26,105 bases of DNA from a virus: positions 1-26,105 of IMG/VR virus record IMGVR_UViG_3300025115_000359; one strand, 5' to 3'. The notes beneath the pieces are model-generated. The model did no database searches and was not told where the DNA came from. It saw only the letters and a list, made by a program, of their open reading frames with translations. The number at the start of each line of letters is the position of its first letter. The first letter of the stretch is position 1. A program made the position numbers and the translations under genes. Of this stretch, positions 14,003 through 21,724 are shown piece by piece.

Positions 14003-14945
14003 AGAAAAGCGGCGATGGCTTGCGTCGTACATGAACGGGAATATTCGGGTTCGCATCTACCCAGATGGCACCAAGACCCGCACTTGGCGCGAAGAGACCA
14101 CGCCACAGCCAGCGTTCCCTGAAAGCATCGACATGAAGATTACCAACTCATGCGATGCTGGATGCCCATTCTGCCATGAATCTGCAGTCCCAAACGGGAA
14201 GCACGCCACCACGCGAGACATTCAAAACCTGATCCGCGGCCTGCCTTATGGCGTCGAGGTTGCTATCGGCGGCGGGAACCCGCTGGACCACCCATGCCTG
14301 GAGGTCTTGCTCAGATACTTGTCGAGCAACCTGATTGTCAACCTGACCGTGAACGCGAAGCACCTTGAACAGCCAGTGCAGCACAATGGATTCACCATCG
14401 CTGCACTCAGGAACGCAGGATTCCTGCATGGGCTTGGAATCAGCTACGCCGAGGAATTTGAAGAGCAGATCAATACCTACGCCAACGAGAACACCGTCAT
14501 CCACTTCATTGCCGGAATAGACAAGCCCAGTCAAGCTGCCAAGATGCTGGAACAAGGTCGCAAGATCCTGATCCTTGGGTACAAGTCATTCGGGCGCGGC
14601 GTGAACCCGAGCGAAGATGTCCAGCAGAGCCTCTTGCACTGGAAAGCCAAGCTACCGGCCTTGCTGTCGATCAGTCGCTCGGTGGTCGCTTTCGACAACC
14701 TCGCATTGAACCAGCTTGACGCCAAGCAAATCCTAACAGAAGGCACATGGAATAGGCTGTACATGGGCGACGACGGAAAGTTCACCATGTATATCGACGC
14801 AGCAGCGATGCAATATGCTGCCAGCTCTACCAGTGAGCGATTCACAATCAGACACAGAATGTCCATTAAGCAATGTTTTCAGGAGCTGCAGCATGAAAGA
14901 GAAAGGAAAGAGAAAGAACAGTGGGAAAAAGAACAGGGAGCCTGA
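13986..14945 (+). CDS. Radical SAM protein
   Basis: This is a 319-residue protein. I chose the ATG at 13986, which overlaps the upstream gene by 17 bases; an in-frame ATG at 13923 would lie deep inside that gene. The iron-sulfur motif CDAGCPFC gives the CxxxCxxC cysteines at 56, 60 and 63, and AIGGGNPLDHP is the Gly-rich SAM-contacting strand. The fold continues with LIVNLTVNAKHL and HFIAGIDKPSQAAKML. Members generate a 5'-deoxyadenosyl radical for varied chemistry; no substrate is indicated. There is no second Cys cluster like a SPASM domain. The C-terminus is a charged helix (HERERKEKEQWEKEQ). Confidence 0.85.
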   Translation: MTTTTKEKRRWLASYMNGNIRVRIYPDGTKTRTWREETTPQPAFPESIDMKITNSCDAGCPFCHESAVPNGKHATTRDIQNLIRGLPYGVEVAIGGGNPLDHPCLEVLLRYLSSNLIVNLTVNAKHLEQPVQHNGFTIAALRNAGFLHGLGISYAEEFEEQINTYANENTVIHFIAGIDKPSQAAKMLEQGRKILILGYKSFGRGVNPSEDVQQSLLHWKAKLPALLSISRSVVAFDNLALNQLDAKQILTEGTWNRLYMGDDGKFTMYIDAAAMQYAASSTSERFTIRHRMSIKQCFQELQHERERKEKEQWEKEQGA

Positions 14946-15105
14946 GCCTCGGCCAGAAAAGCAACTATTCGTAGCCTGCCCGATGTGCGGTGAGCCACAA
15001 CTCATGCAGGGCGAACGGTTCGTGTACCAGTGCCATAAGTGCCAGGCGATGTTCGAGAAGCCGGACGACATTCCGTCGCGCTTCAGCTCGTCACGAATGC
15101 TGTAA
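14893..15105 (+). CDS. Small zinc-ribbon protein
   Basis: This 70-residue protein overlaps the radical SAM gene end by 53 bases. AGGAG at 14881-14885 stands seven bases before its ATG. A Lys/Arg/Glu-rich, likely disordered N-terminus (KEKGKRKNSGKKNREPEPR) precedes a zinc ribbon, with CPMCGEPQ and YQCHKCQAMF providing two CxxC pairs about 20 residues apart. A nucleic-acid-binding role is plausible, but nothing more specific is supported. Confidence 0.65.
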   Translation: MKEKGKRKNSGKKNREPEPRPEKQLFVACPMCGEPQLMQGERFVYQCHKCQAMFEKPDDIPSRFSSSRML

Positions 15106-15126
15106 ATTCGATAGAAATGGCAGGCC

Positions 15127-16011
15127 ATGTACAGTAAGTCGCTATGGGTCAGAGTCACGAAGCGAGAGCCATGCCCGATCTGCGGCAGGGACCACTTCTG
15201 CACGCGGTCGGCCGATGGCAAGCTGGCTCGCTGCACGAAGGTCGAATCGAGCTGGACCTCAGAGACCCGCGACGGCTCGCTCGCCTGGATTCATCGACTG
15301 TCCGAACCACTCCCTGAAGTCAAGCCACAAGAGGAAAAGCCAAAACCAAAAAAGGACGCCACAAAGATAGCCGAGAAGTGCTTTCAGGACCGAAAGGCAG
15401 AAGACGCCAGGAAGTCGCTCTCTGAGACTCTTGGCGTCTCCGAAAAGACCCTGGAAGACCTCTACGTCGGAGTCGGATGGGACCGCAACGGACAGCAGTG
15501 GTCCGCGTTCCCCTCCAGAGACTCGAAAGGCATAATCATCGGCATCACCAGACGATACCCAACCGGAGAAAAGAAGACGCTCTACGGAACATCCAATGCA
15601 GGAGTTTTCTGCAAGCAGTTCTGGTGGAATGGCAACGGGACCGTTTACGTCGTCGAAGGGCCATCAGACGTTGCTGCGCTAATCGACGCGGGACTTGCGG
15701 CTCTGGGCAGGCCATCCAATATCGGAGGCGTCTTAGTGCTCGCTGAGTACCTAAAGCGCCATGTTCCAGGCAGGATCATCGTCATCGGCGAGAACGACAC
15801 CAAACCAGAGAAACGAGGGACGATCGACTCCTGTAAAACAACCTGCACTGGCTGCCTACACTGTGCGCCAGGGCATAAAGGAGCCATAATCACAGCAAGC
15901 AGGCTATCTAAGAACCTGAAACGCAAAGTGGAAGTCGTCATGCCGCCAGACGAGTACAAAGATGCGCGGCAATGGTGGATAGGGAATCAACTTAAAGGAC
16001 TTGCTCGATGA
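15127..16011 (+). CDS. TOPRIM/zinc-finger primase-like protein
   Basis: This is a 294-residue protein. Its N-terminal zinc finger resembles phage primases (C16, C19, C25, C36 in EPCPICGRDHFC and LARC). A linker rich in Lys, Pro and Glu (about 63-80) and a TOPRIM domain follow. The domain shows VYVVEGPSDVAALI (about 173-186, catalytic Glu) and IVIGEND (the DxD-like position, here ExD). No helicase domain is present, so it is a short primase-like or TOPRIM-only protein. A second Cys cluster (CKTTCTGCLHC) follows the END motif and is unusual for this family. The SSB gene lies just downstream, which supports a replication role. Confidence 0.75.
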   Translation: MYSKSLWVRVTKREPCPICGRDHFCTRSADGKLARCTKVESSWTSETRDGSLAWIHRLSEPLPEVKPQEEKPKPKKDATKIAEKCFQDRKAEDARKSLSETLGVSEKTLEDLYVGVGWDRNGQQWSAFPSRDSKGIIIGITRRYPTGEKKTLYGTSNAGVFCKQFWWNGNGTVYVVEGPSDVAALIDAGLAALGRPSNIGGVLVLAEYLKRHVPGRIIVIGENDTKPEKRGTIDSCKTTCTGCLHCAPGHKGAIITASRLSKNLKRKVEVVMPPDEYKDARQWWIGNQLKGLAR

Positions 16012-16178
16012 CAATCAATGAGTACGCAAAGCTCGTGAACGAAATGCGGACGGCGCAGAAGGACTTCTTCCGCACCCGATCCGGGACCGCTCTGGAACAG
16101 TCCAAGAGGCTGGAGCGACAAGTTGACGAGGCAACCAGGAACATCTTCGACAGCCGTCAAGGCAGACTCTTTGAATGA
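16008..16178 (+). CDS. Small helical phage protein, unknown function
   Basis: This 56-residue protein starts at ATGA over the TOPRIM stop. It is almost entirely helical and charged, with [20 protein letters not shown] followed by [16 protein letters not shown]. It resembles small replication-module proteins found next to SSB genes in phages, but I cannot name a function. It ends ten bases before the SSB start. Confidence 0.7.
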   Translation: MTINEYAKLVNEMRTAQKDFFRTRSGTALEQSKRLERQVDEATRNIFDSRQGRLFE

Positions 16179-16188
16179 AAGGCACGAC

Positions 16189-16632
16189 ATGGCAAGTTTC
16201 AACAAGGTCGTTATCGCAGGAAACCTGACCAGAGACCCGGAACTCAAATACCTGCAGTCAGGGACAGCCGTCTGTGATATCGGCTTGGCGGTCAACGACA
16301 AGCGGAAGAATCAGGCCGGTGAGTGGGTTGACGACGTTTCCTTCATCGACGTTACGTTCTTTGGTCGCAGCGCAGAGGTGCTAGGGGAGTACACCCGCAA
16401 GGGCAGTAACATCCTAGTCGAAGGGCGACTGAAACAAGAGTCCTGGGAGAAGGACGGGCAGAAGCGATCCAAGGTCAAGGTCATTGCCGAGCGAATGGTC
16501 ATGCTCGGGTCTAAGCCGCAAGGTGGCGACGAGCGACGAGAGCAGCCATCCAGCCGACCGCCACAACAACAGCCGCCTCCGCAACAAACCCACACCCCGC
16601 CACCAGACGCTGATGACTCTATTCCGTTCTAA
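16189..16632 (+). CDS. ssb: Single-stranded DNA-binding protein
   Basis: This is a 147-residue bacterial-type SSB. The start at 16189 gives [19 protein letters not shown], the normal N-terminus; AAAGG lies six bases upstream. The OB-fold strands are recognisable ([43 protein letters not shown]). A Gln/Pro-rich linker (about 112-138) precedes an acidic tip DDSIPF, the partner-binding tail. The gene abuts the convergent HNH gene with no spacer. Confidence 0.95.
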   Translation: MASFNKVVIAGNLTRDPELKYLQSGTAVCDIGLAVNDKRKNQAGEWVDDVSFIDVTFFGRSAEVLGEYTRKGSNILVEGRLKQESWEKDGQKRSKVKVIAERMVMLGSKPQGGDERREQPSSRPPQQQPPPQQTHTPPPDADDSIPF

Positions 16633-17148
16633 TTACGTTAAATACCGCATCTTTCCATGATGCTGCCTATGATGTTTAACGCACAGCCATCGAACATCAA
16701 GCGGCTTGCTGTAATCGTCGTGGTGAGCCTCTACTTCTAGCTCACCACAGACTTCGCACGGCTGTCGAGTTACACGGCCGCCACGGACTGCTTTGTTTAG
16801 TAAGTTATACGCCCTGGTCTTTTCTGGATTGCGAGCCCGCCTTCTCCGTTGATACTCAATTCGCTGCCGCTTACGCTTGGGCGTCGCATTTCTTTTAAGA
16901 TCATACTCTTGATGCTTGGCAATGTCGGAGTAATAGCTGGCAGACGCATCTTTTTTTGTGCATTCCTTGCACTTTCCAAGCAATCCATCTGCCATCTGAT
17001 GGTGCTTATAAAACTCCGATGACGCCTTTGTTTTTCCGCATTTGAAGCATGTTTTTTCAACAGGATACTCTCGCGGAATAGATTTGGATTTCGCGTACTG
17101 CTTGCGCAGACTCTCCGCATGAGACATGCTTACAGAATTGCGTGCCAT
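16633..17148 (-). CDS. HNH endonuclease with N-terminal zinc ribbon
   Basis: This 171-residue protein starts at 17148, with GGAG six bases upstream on this strand. The C-terminus is a phage HNH nuclease: CEVCGELEVEAHHDDYSKPL and then VRWLCVKHHRQHH, with the metal-binding His and two Cys pairs. The N-terminus has CFKCGKTKASSEFYK and CKECTKK, a zinc ribbon often seen in such phage enzymes. A very basic region (about 95-120) lies between. It is encoded opposite to its neighbours and touches the ssb stop exactly, as expected of a mobile, free-standing homing-type nuclease. Confidence 0.88.
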   Translation of the reverse strand: MARNSVSMSHAESLRKQYAKSKSIPREYPVEKTCFKCGKTKASSEFYKHHQMADGLLGKCKECTKKDASASYYSDIAKHQEYDLKRNATPKRKRQRIEYQRRRRARNPEKTRAYNLLNKAVRGGRVTRQPCEVCGELEVEAHHDDYSKPLDVRWLCVKHHRQHHGKMRYLT

Positions 17149-17390
17149 GACGATCTCCAAAACATTCAAGCCCCAAGGTGCCCAAAGGCCGGACAGGCAG
17201 AAGGACACGCAAGGAGCTAGAATGAGTTTTGCGATTGGCTGTCCGGCCCTGAAGTGACCATAGCTTACCTAATCCACAACAGATTGCAAGACAGATTTTA
17301 CCAGCCAAGGCAGTTTGCATCTGTTTTGTCAGTGATATTGCAATTTAAGTTGCAGATTCACGGAGCCGTGGATACTATTGCGTAGACAAC

Positions 17391-17422
17391 CGCCTGCTGG
17401 GATAGGGTAATCCAGGCAGGCG
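17391..17422 (+). other. Hairpin before tRNA-Pro; otherwise empty stretch 17149-17426
   Basis: CGCCTGCTGGGAT and ATCCAGGCAGGCG form a 13-step stem with one mismatch and one wobble around a six-base loop. No T-tract follows, so it is not a standard terminator; it may guide processing of the tRNA just downstream. A smaller perfect hairpin (CACGG/CCGTG) lies at 17359-17370. I see no gene in 17149-17426, which is more AT-rich than its surroundings around 17270-17360 and probably holds the promoter of the HNH gene and that of the tRNA/PP2C unit. Confidence 0.5.
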
Positions 17423-17426
17423 TTAT

Positions 17427-17500
17427 CATGGCGTAGCGAAGCCTGGTATCGCGCGTGGCCTGGGACCACGAGATCGCAGGTTCAAATCCTGCCGCCGTGA
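17427..17500 (+). tRNA. tRNA-Pro(TGG)
   Basis: A full cloverleaf can be drawn. The acceptor CATGGCG/CGCCGTG has one G-T pair, the D-arm is GCG/CGC with CCTGG in the loop, the anticodon arm CGTGG/CCACG has the loop CCTGGGA, the variable loop is five bases, and the T-arm is GCAGG, TTCAAAT, CCTGC. Anticodon TGG with G37 and the TAGCG-AAGCCTGGTA-CGCGCGTGG layout are typical of bacterial tRNA-Pro. Position 33, almost always T, is C here. The discriminator is A and CCA is not encoded. It is followed by another tRNA-like element. Confidence 0.85.
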
Positions 17501-17506
17501 CTAAAA

Positions 17507-17585
17507 CACCCAGTGGTGTATACCGAGCAGTACGCTCCGTAACATGTAACTCGGAGAAGAGTCGGTGCAAGTCCGGCCAGGGTGG
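17507..17585 (+). ncRNA. tRNA-like element D with a 12-base anticodon loop
   Basis: CACCCAG (17507-17513) pairs with CAGGGTG (17578-17584) except for one A-A mismatch. A T-arm-like hairpin GTCGG, TGCAAGT, CCGGC (17561-17577) sits directly inside the 3' strand. A CTCCG/CGGAG stem (17535-17539 with 17552-17556) is at the anticodon position, but its loop is 12 bases. The D-arm is weak and has no GG in its loop, and the T-loop lacks TTC. The 78-base length is otherwise that of a class I tRNA. It lies seven bases after tRNA-Pro and 58 bases before the PP2C gene, so it could instead be a leader structure of that gene. Confidence 0.35.
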
Positions 17586-17642
17586 CGCATAAGGCTTTCC
17601 AAATTCTCGACACCGCACTAAAACCAAAGAAAGGACTAGAAA

Positions 17643-18404
17643 ATGCGGAGCAGTCACCACTATGTCATCGGGAAGTCGCATGAAGTCTGCCAAGACTACT
17701 GCGCTTCGTGCGAAGGCTTTGCGGCCCTTAGCGACGGCTGCTCCGTCGTCAAGGACCGAGACGGGAAGCAAATCGACGCCCACACGGACGTGGGCGCTCG
17801 ATTGCTCGTACACGCGGCGATTCACTACAGAAACGTGAGTGGCTTCAGTGAGATTCAGTTGCTCTCAGTGCAACGAGCCTGCGCGCAAGCACTGCTACTT
17901 GGAACAGAAACCGATTCCGTGTCGGCAACGCTTGCCATACTCAGATCGAACGGAAGAAATTTAGCAGCCTGCATTATCGGAGACGGAGTTCTTGCTTGCA
18001 GAAACAGAGAATCAAAGCAGTGGTCGGTGTACGCAAATCATTACGATCCAGCACCATACTACCCACGCTACCTCATTTCCGGCATCGACTTCAATCCCGC
18101 CCTCAACGTCGATTTAGTTACTGGGTATGACGTTGGCCTTGGCAGCATTTCAAATCATTGTCAAATCCTGTGGCCACAGCACAGCGACATGATAGTTGCC
18201 ATGTCTGACGGCGCGTTCTCGTTCACAAAGAACGGCGCATCCGTCCCGTTCGACAAGGAACTTGCTCTGCGACTTCTGGACTTCAGACGCATGGGAGGTA
18301 AGTTCATGGTCCGTCACTTACGGGGTGTCCTCAAGGAATTGGAGCAAGATGGCATTGTCAATCAGGATGATTTGTCGATGATTGCCCTCTACGACGGGGA
18401 CTGA
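17643..18404 (+). CDS. PP2C-type serine/threonine protein phosphatase
   Basis: This is a 253-residue protein whose ATG follows a GAAAGGA site. PP2C (PPM family) motifs occur in order: CQDYC near residue 18 (place of the N-x-D motif), ALSDGCS with D31-G32, HTDVGARLLVHAA, SVSATLAI, CIIGDGVLACR, IVAMSDGAFSF near 184-194, and NQDDLSMIAL close to the C-terminus. The metal-binding aspartates are therefore present and the enzyme should be active. It acts in the cytoplasm; no membrane segment is seen. Its stop is two bases before the start of a protein kinase gene, so it most likely reverses that kinase's phosphorylation. Confidence 0.88.
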   Translation: MRSSHHYVIGKSHEVCQDYCASCEGFAALSDGCSVVKDRDGKQIDAHTDVGARLLVHAAIHYRNVSGFSEIQLLSVQRACAQALLLGTETDSVSATLAILRSNGRNLAACIIGDGVLACRNRESKQWSVYANHYDPAPYYPRYLISGIDFNPALNVDLVTGYDVGLGSISNHCQILWPQHSDMIVAMSDGAFSFTKNGASVPFDKELALRLLDFRRMGGKFMVRHLRGVLKELEQDGIVNQDDLSMIALYDGD

Positions 18405-18406
18405 AG

Positions 18407-20074
18407 ATGCCAACCTACTACATCAAGGGCGGAACGTCCCGCGTCACACTAACTGACAGAGACTTCGTGGCAGCGGGTGGCGAGAAGAAGGTGTTTGCCA
18501 AGGGCGGTACAGCTTACTGTGTCTACCACAACCCCAAGCAAGCAATTCCTATCGGCAAGATTCGAGAACTCGCTGGACTGAATCACCCAGGCGTCGTTCT
18601 CCCCACGGCAGAGCTTCTCGACTCTGGTAAGCAGCACTGCGGCGAGGTGATGAAATTCGTGGACGACAGCTACGCGCCGAAGTCGCCCGACATCAAGCCA
18701 CTGGTCCTGTGCCAGCTGTTCACCAATGCCTTCCGCCGCAAGCAAGGCATTGACAACTCAGGCGTAGCAAAGATCACCGACCAAATTCTGGAGATCGTTC
18801 GCCACTGCCATGCCAGCAACGTCGTGCTCGTGGACCCCAACGAAACCAACTGGCTGGTCCGACACGACCTGAAGTTCACCTACTTGATCGACACAAGTTG
18901 CGTCCAGACTGCCAGCTATCCAGGAACTGCAATCAAGCCAGCGATTCGAGACTGGTCGGCGCAGTCGTTCACGCCTGACTCTGACTGGTACAGCATCGCC
19001 GTGGTGCTCGGGTGGTTGTGGGCGGGGATTCACCCATACACGGCCTTCCACCCCGACTGGAAGCATCTGGACACCAATGCGGCCATGATCCCGAGAATGA
19101 AGGCGCACCACTCATTCTTTCGCCCAGGGACAGAATTCAATCGCGCCTGCCGACCGCTGTCCGACATTCCAACTGGACTTCGAGGCTGGCTGATAGACGT
19201 GTTAGACAATGGCAAGCGAGGCCCAGCCCCAGATGCGTGCGGAGCAGTTTCGGTGACAATCAGCGCGGCCCAAGTGCCATTACAGGCAGCAAGCTCGGGT
19301 CTTGTAGAACTAAAGCAGATCGACATGCGCGACGACGACATCACTGGAGTCTTCGGACCTATTGTGAATACAGACCCGTTCCTGTACGTGTTCACACCAC
19401 TGCAAGGTACTGCGATTGCCGTTGGCGTCGAGAATGGAAGCCTGGTCCTCATTGACGACATGGGAGATCCAGTTGATATTGCCGTCAACGCTAAGCGAGT
19501 ATTTGTCAGTGGAGGCAGGGCTTATGCCGTTGGCGACACCGCTGTTTCCGAGGTGGTCTTCAACGAGGTCAACGGAACAATCCGAGCCACTGTCCGCAAG
19601 GTCGGATCAATCGCAGACCTTCCAGCAACGAGAACATACCCAGGATGTGTGATTCAAAATCTGCTGGGCAAGTACCTGCTCAGCATCTTCCCTGAGTCTG
19701 GTAAGTGCTACCAGCACCAGCTATCCGAACTTGAAGGGTGGCAGATTCTGGATGCGAAGTACGAGTCAGGCGCGTTCGTCGCCTGTGCTGAACAACACGG
19801 CCAGTACAAGATGCTACTATACCGCATTCAAAAGAACACTAAGGATTGCATCGAAATCTGCCATGAACACGGAGACGTGAATTTCGCAGTGACAGACAGA
19901 GGTATCGTTGCCGTTATGGTGCCAAATGGTACGCTCCGTCTATGCAGCAACCGACCTGGGGCTCTCAACGTAAAGCGGGTCCAGTTTCCCGAGCCCGACA
20001 TGACCTTGTTCTCGCGGGACAGCAAGATTGTTGGGGCGCTGGGACGGAAGTTGTACGATATCATCCTGCGCTAA
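18407..20074 (+). CDS. Divergent Ser/Thr protein kinase with C-terminal beta-rich domain
   Basis: This is a 555-residue protein. The kinase-like part covers about residues 1-290: GGEKKVF stands for the Gly-rich loop, HPGVVLPTAEL for the helix C region, HASNVVLVDPNETNWLV (about 135-151) for the catalytic loop with its D-x4-N spacing, and LIDTS near 160 for the DFG motif. DSDWYSIAVVLGWLW resembles helix F with its conserved Asp. HRD and DFG are both altered, so activity is likely but not certain. Residues 310-555 form repeated short strands (for example YVFTPLQGTAIAV, VFVSGGRAYAV and LLGKYLLSIF) like a beta-propeller sensor. The convergent terminase gene overlaps its end by four bases. Confidence 0.75.
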   Translation: MPTYYIKGGTSRVTLTDRDFVAAGGEKKVFAKGGTAYCVYHNPKQAIPIGKIRELAGLNHPGVVLPTAELLDSGKQHCGEVMKFVDDSYAPKSPDIKPLVLCQLFTNAFRRKQGIDNSGVAKITDQILEIVRHCHASNVVLVDPNETNWLVRHDLKFTYLIDTSCVQTASYPGTAIKPAIRDWSAQSFTPDSDWYSIAVVLGWLWAGIHPYTAFHPDWKHLDTNAAMIPRMKAHHSFFRPGTEFNRACRPLSDIPTGLRGWLIDVLDNGKRGPAPDACGAVSVTISAAQVPLQAASSGLVELKQIDMRDDDITGVFGPIVNTDPFLYVFTPLQGTAIAVGVENGSLVLIDDMGDPVDIAVNAKRVFVSGGRAYAVGDTAVSEVVFNEVNGTIRATVRKVGSIADLPATRTYPGCVIQNLLGKYLLSIFPESGKCYQHQLSELEGWQILDAKYESGAFVACAEQHGQYKMLLYRIQKNTKDCIEICHEHGDVNFAVTDRGIVAVMVPNGTLRLCSNRPGALNVKRVQFPEPDMTLFSRDSKIVGALGRKLYDIILR

Positions 20075-21627
20075 TGCCGACTGAAATTCAACGCACGATG
20101 AACCCTTGGCATGGAGCCGCCATCCAGGAACGTCGGCGTATTGCAGCCAGCACCCATACCTGGCCCGTACTTCATGGCTGCCCTCGACTGGCCACTCACA
20201 GCTAGAATGTCGCCAGGATTCGCCACGCTACGTTCCTGGATGCGATTGAAAGCGCCACTAAGGCTATCCACCTCATCCATTCGCTTTGTCTCCGGGAAGC
20301 CCGCGACGATACTTAGCCAATTTCCCACGTCCTGCTCACGCCACATTCCATTGCGGAGGACGTATACATTTCCTGCTTCTACCTGGGCACTAACAGGTCT
20401 CGCTCGGACAATCTTGGCAAACCCCGGAACCTTCTGTCCTTCCTTCGTCTGGGTTCCGCGGGACCGCACTGGAATGTCCTTGTACACGGGAACCCCAGCC
20501 AACATGCGAATTTGTTGCTGGACCTGGTTCTTTCCAGCCGAACCGCCCTCCTGCTCGACGTACACGATGACCTGATTGTCGTACTTGTACTTGTCTTGCT
20601 GAGCCACTTCACACATCATGCCATCACGAACCATTGCAGACCACTGTCCAGAGACAACGTCCTCGACGTAGAACTTGCCGTCTGGAGTCTTGGCCAGAAG
20701 CGTCCCTACAGTCCAGCACCCAGAATCTTCTGTTCCAGCCAAATCCCAATACCTAACTCGGAGCGCATCAGTAGGAACCGAATCGCAGAACTTGAACCAT
20801 TCGCGACGGAACATCAATCCTTCGATATCAACGAACTCGCCGCCAAGCTCCTGCTCTGCCAACAGAGTGTTATACTGACTGCGAAGCGTGTCGTAGAACT
20901 CTTCAGGAAGAAACGGGCTTTCAGTCGTGGCCGCCGTCACCAGCGACACGCGATCCTTCACGCGATACCATTGGCCGCCAATGTCCACGTAGTCGCCCGA
21001 GCGATACAGGCCGGGGGTCTTCTTCCTGTCAGCGCCAAAGATCGCAGCCTCGGCCCCATCACTGGCCTCAAAGAACACATCAAACGTCCAGTGCGTCCTG
21101 CCCTTTGGCGTGAAGGTCATAAAACACGGCCCCATCACAGGCCCTTGAGGTGTCATGTAACGCAAGCAAGGCATGGCGTACAAATACGCCTCCTTGGGCA
21201 TGATACTCGCCTCATCAAACCAGATACCAGCCTTGCTCGAACCACGCAGCTTTTCAGGACGCTCAGCCCCCTTGAACACAACATTAGTCATCCCGCCATC
21301 GAACGTCTTGATCCATGCCTTATGGATCGGATGCCGGACGCCACGAACCCAGACGCCAAGATCCTGCGCCGTTTCCTCAAAGCACGGCCAAGTCGTGTCC
21401 TCGATCACGTTCGCATCAGGGGAAATGACCATCCAAGGCTGCTTTTTCCTGGCGGCGTAGATCAACTTGATGCAACCGATCTTCGTCTTCCCGATCCCGC
21501 GACCGCCAACAAAGCCCTGAATTGAGCAGTCCAAGTTAAAGAACAACTGCTGCTTGTTGTATATTTTTACAAATCGCCTGCGGTCTTTTGCCTGCTCAGG
21601 CGTGACCGTTATTGCGCTATCTGACAT
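20071..21627 (-). CDS. terL: Phage terminase large subunit
   Basis: This is a 518-residue DNA-packaging motor protein. I chose the ATG at 21627, with GGAGG six bases upstream; the frame extends a further 81 codons without a ribosome binding site. Walker A is GGRGIGKTK (41-49) and Walker B AGIWFDEA (133-140). The C-terminal RNase H-like nuclease shows RYWDLAGTEDSG (first Asp), VYVEQEGGSAGKN (middle Glu) and MDEVDSLSGAFN (last Asp). It cuts concatemeric DNA and drives it into proheads. It is encoded opposite to most of the window. No portal gene follows in this window; the 3' neighbour is the convergent kinase. Confidence 0.95.
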   Translation of the reverse strand: MSDSAITVTPEQAKDRRRFVKIYNKQQLFFNLDCSIQGFVGGRGIGKTKIGCIKLIYAARKKQPWMVISPDANVIEDTTWPCFEETAQDLGVWVRGVRHPIHKAWIKTFDGGMTNVVFKGAERPEKLRGSSKAGIWFDEASIMPKEAYLYAMPCLRYMTPQGPVMGPCFMTFTPKGRTHWTFDVFFEASDGAEAAIFGADRKKTPGLYRSGDYVDIGGQWYRVKDRVSLVTAATTESPFLPEEFYDTLRSQYNTLLAEQELGGEFVDIEGLMFRREWFKFCDSVPTDALRVRYWDLAGTEDSGCWTVGTLLAKTPDGKFYVEDVVSGQWSAMVRDGMMCEVAQQDKYKYDNQVIVYVEQEGGSAGKNQVQQQIRMLAGVPVYKDIPVRSRGTQTKEGQKVPGFAKIVRARPVSAQVEAGNVYVLRNGMWREQDVGNWLSIVAGFPETKRMDEVDSLSGAFNRIQERSVANPGDILAVSGQSRAAMKYGPGMGAGCNTPTFLDGGSMPRVHRALNFSRH

Positions 21628-21665
21628 AGGACTACCTCCATCGCCGATTATCTGCCAAACCCACG

Positions 21666-21694
21666 TTGCAATCAAGACGTTTTTGGGTAATAAT
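21666..21694 (+). promoter_or_regulatory. Sigma70-like promoter for the multi-HTH gene
   Basis: TTGCAA at 21666-21671 (four of six -35 matches) is followed after 17 bases by AATAAT at 21689-21694 (five of six -10 matches). It lies in the 97-base gap between the divergent terminase and HTH genes and points at the gene starting at 21725. Confidence 0.5.
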
Positions 21695-21724
21695 GGGTGT
21701 GTACAATTCATTGGAAGGGCCGAT

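Noticed and set aside
17540-17600. Second cobalamin riboswitch suggested by GGTGCAAGTCC
   Set aside because: The rest of the consensus is missing, and the same bases fit a tRNA-like T-arm stacked on an acceptor stem.
20111-21525. Long + strand open frames opposite the terminase
   Set aside because: They are antisense shadows of terL, whose ATPase and nuclease motifs are unmistakable on the - strand.
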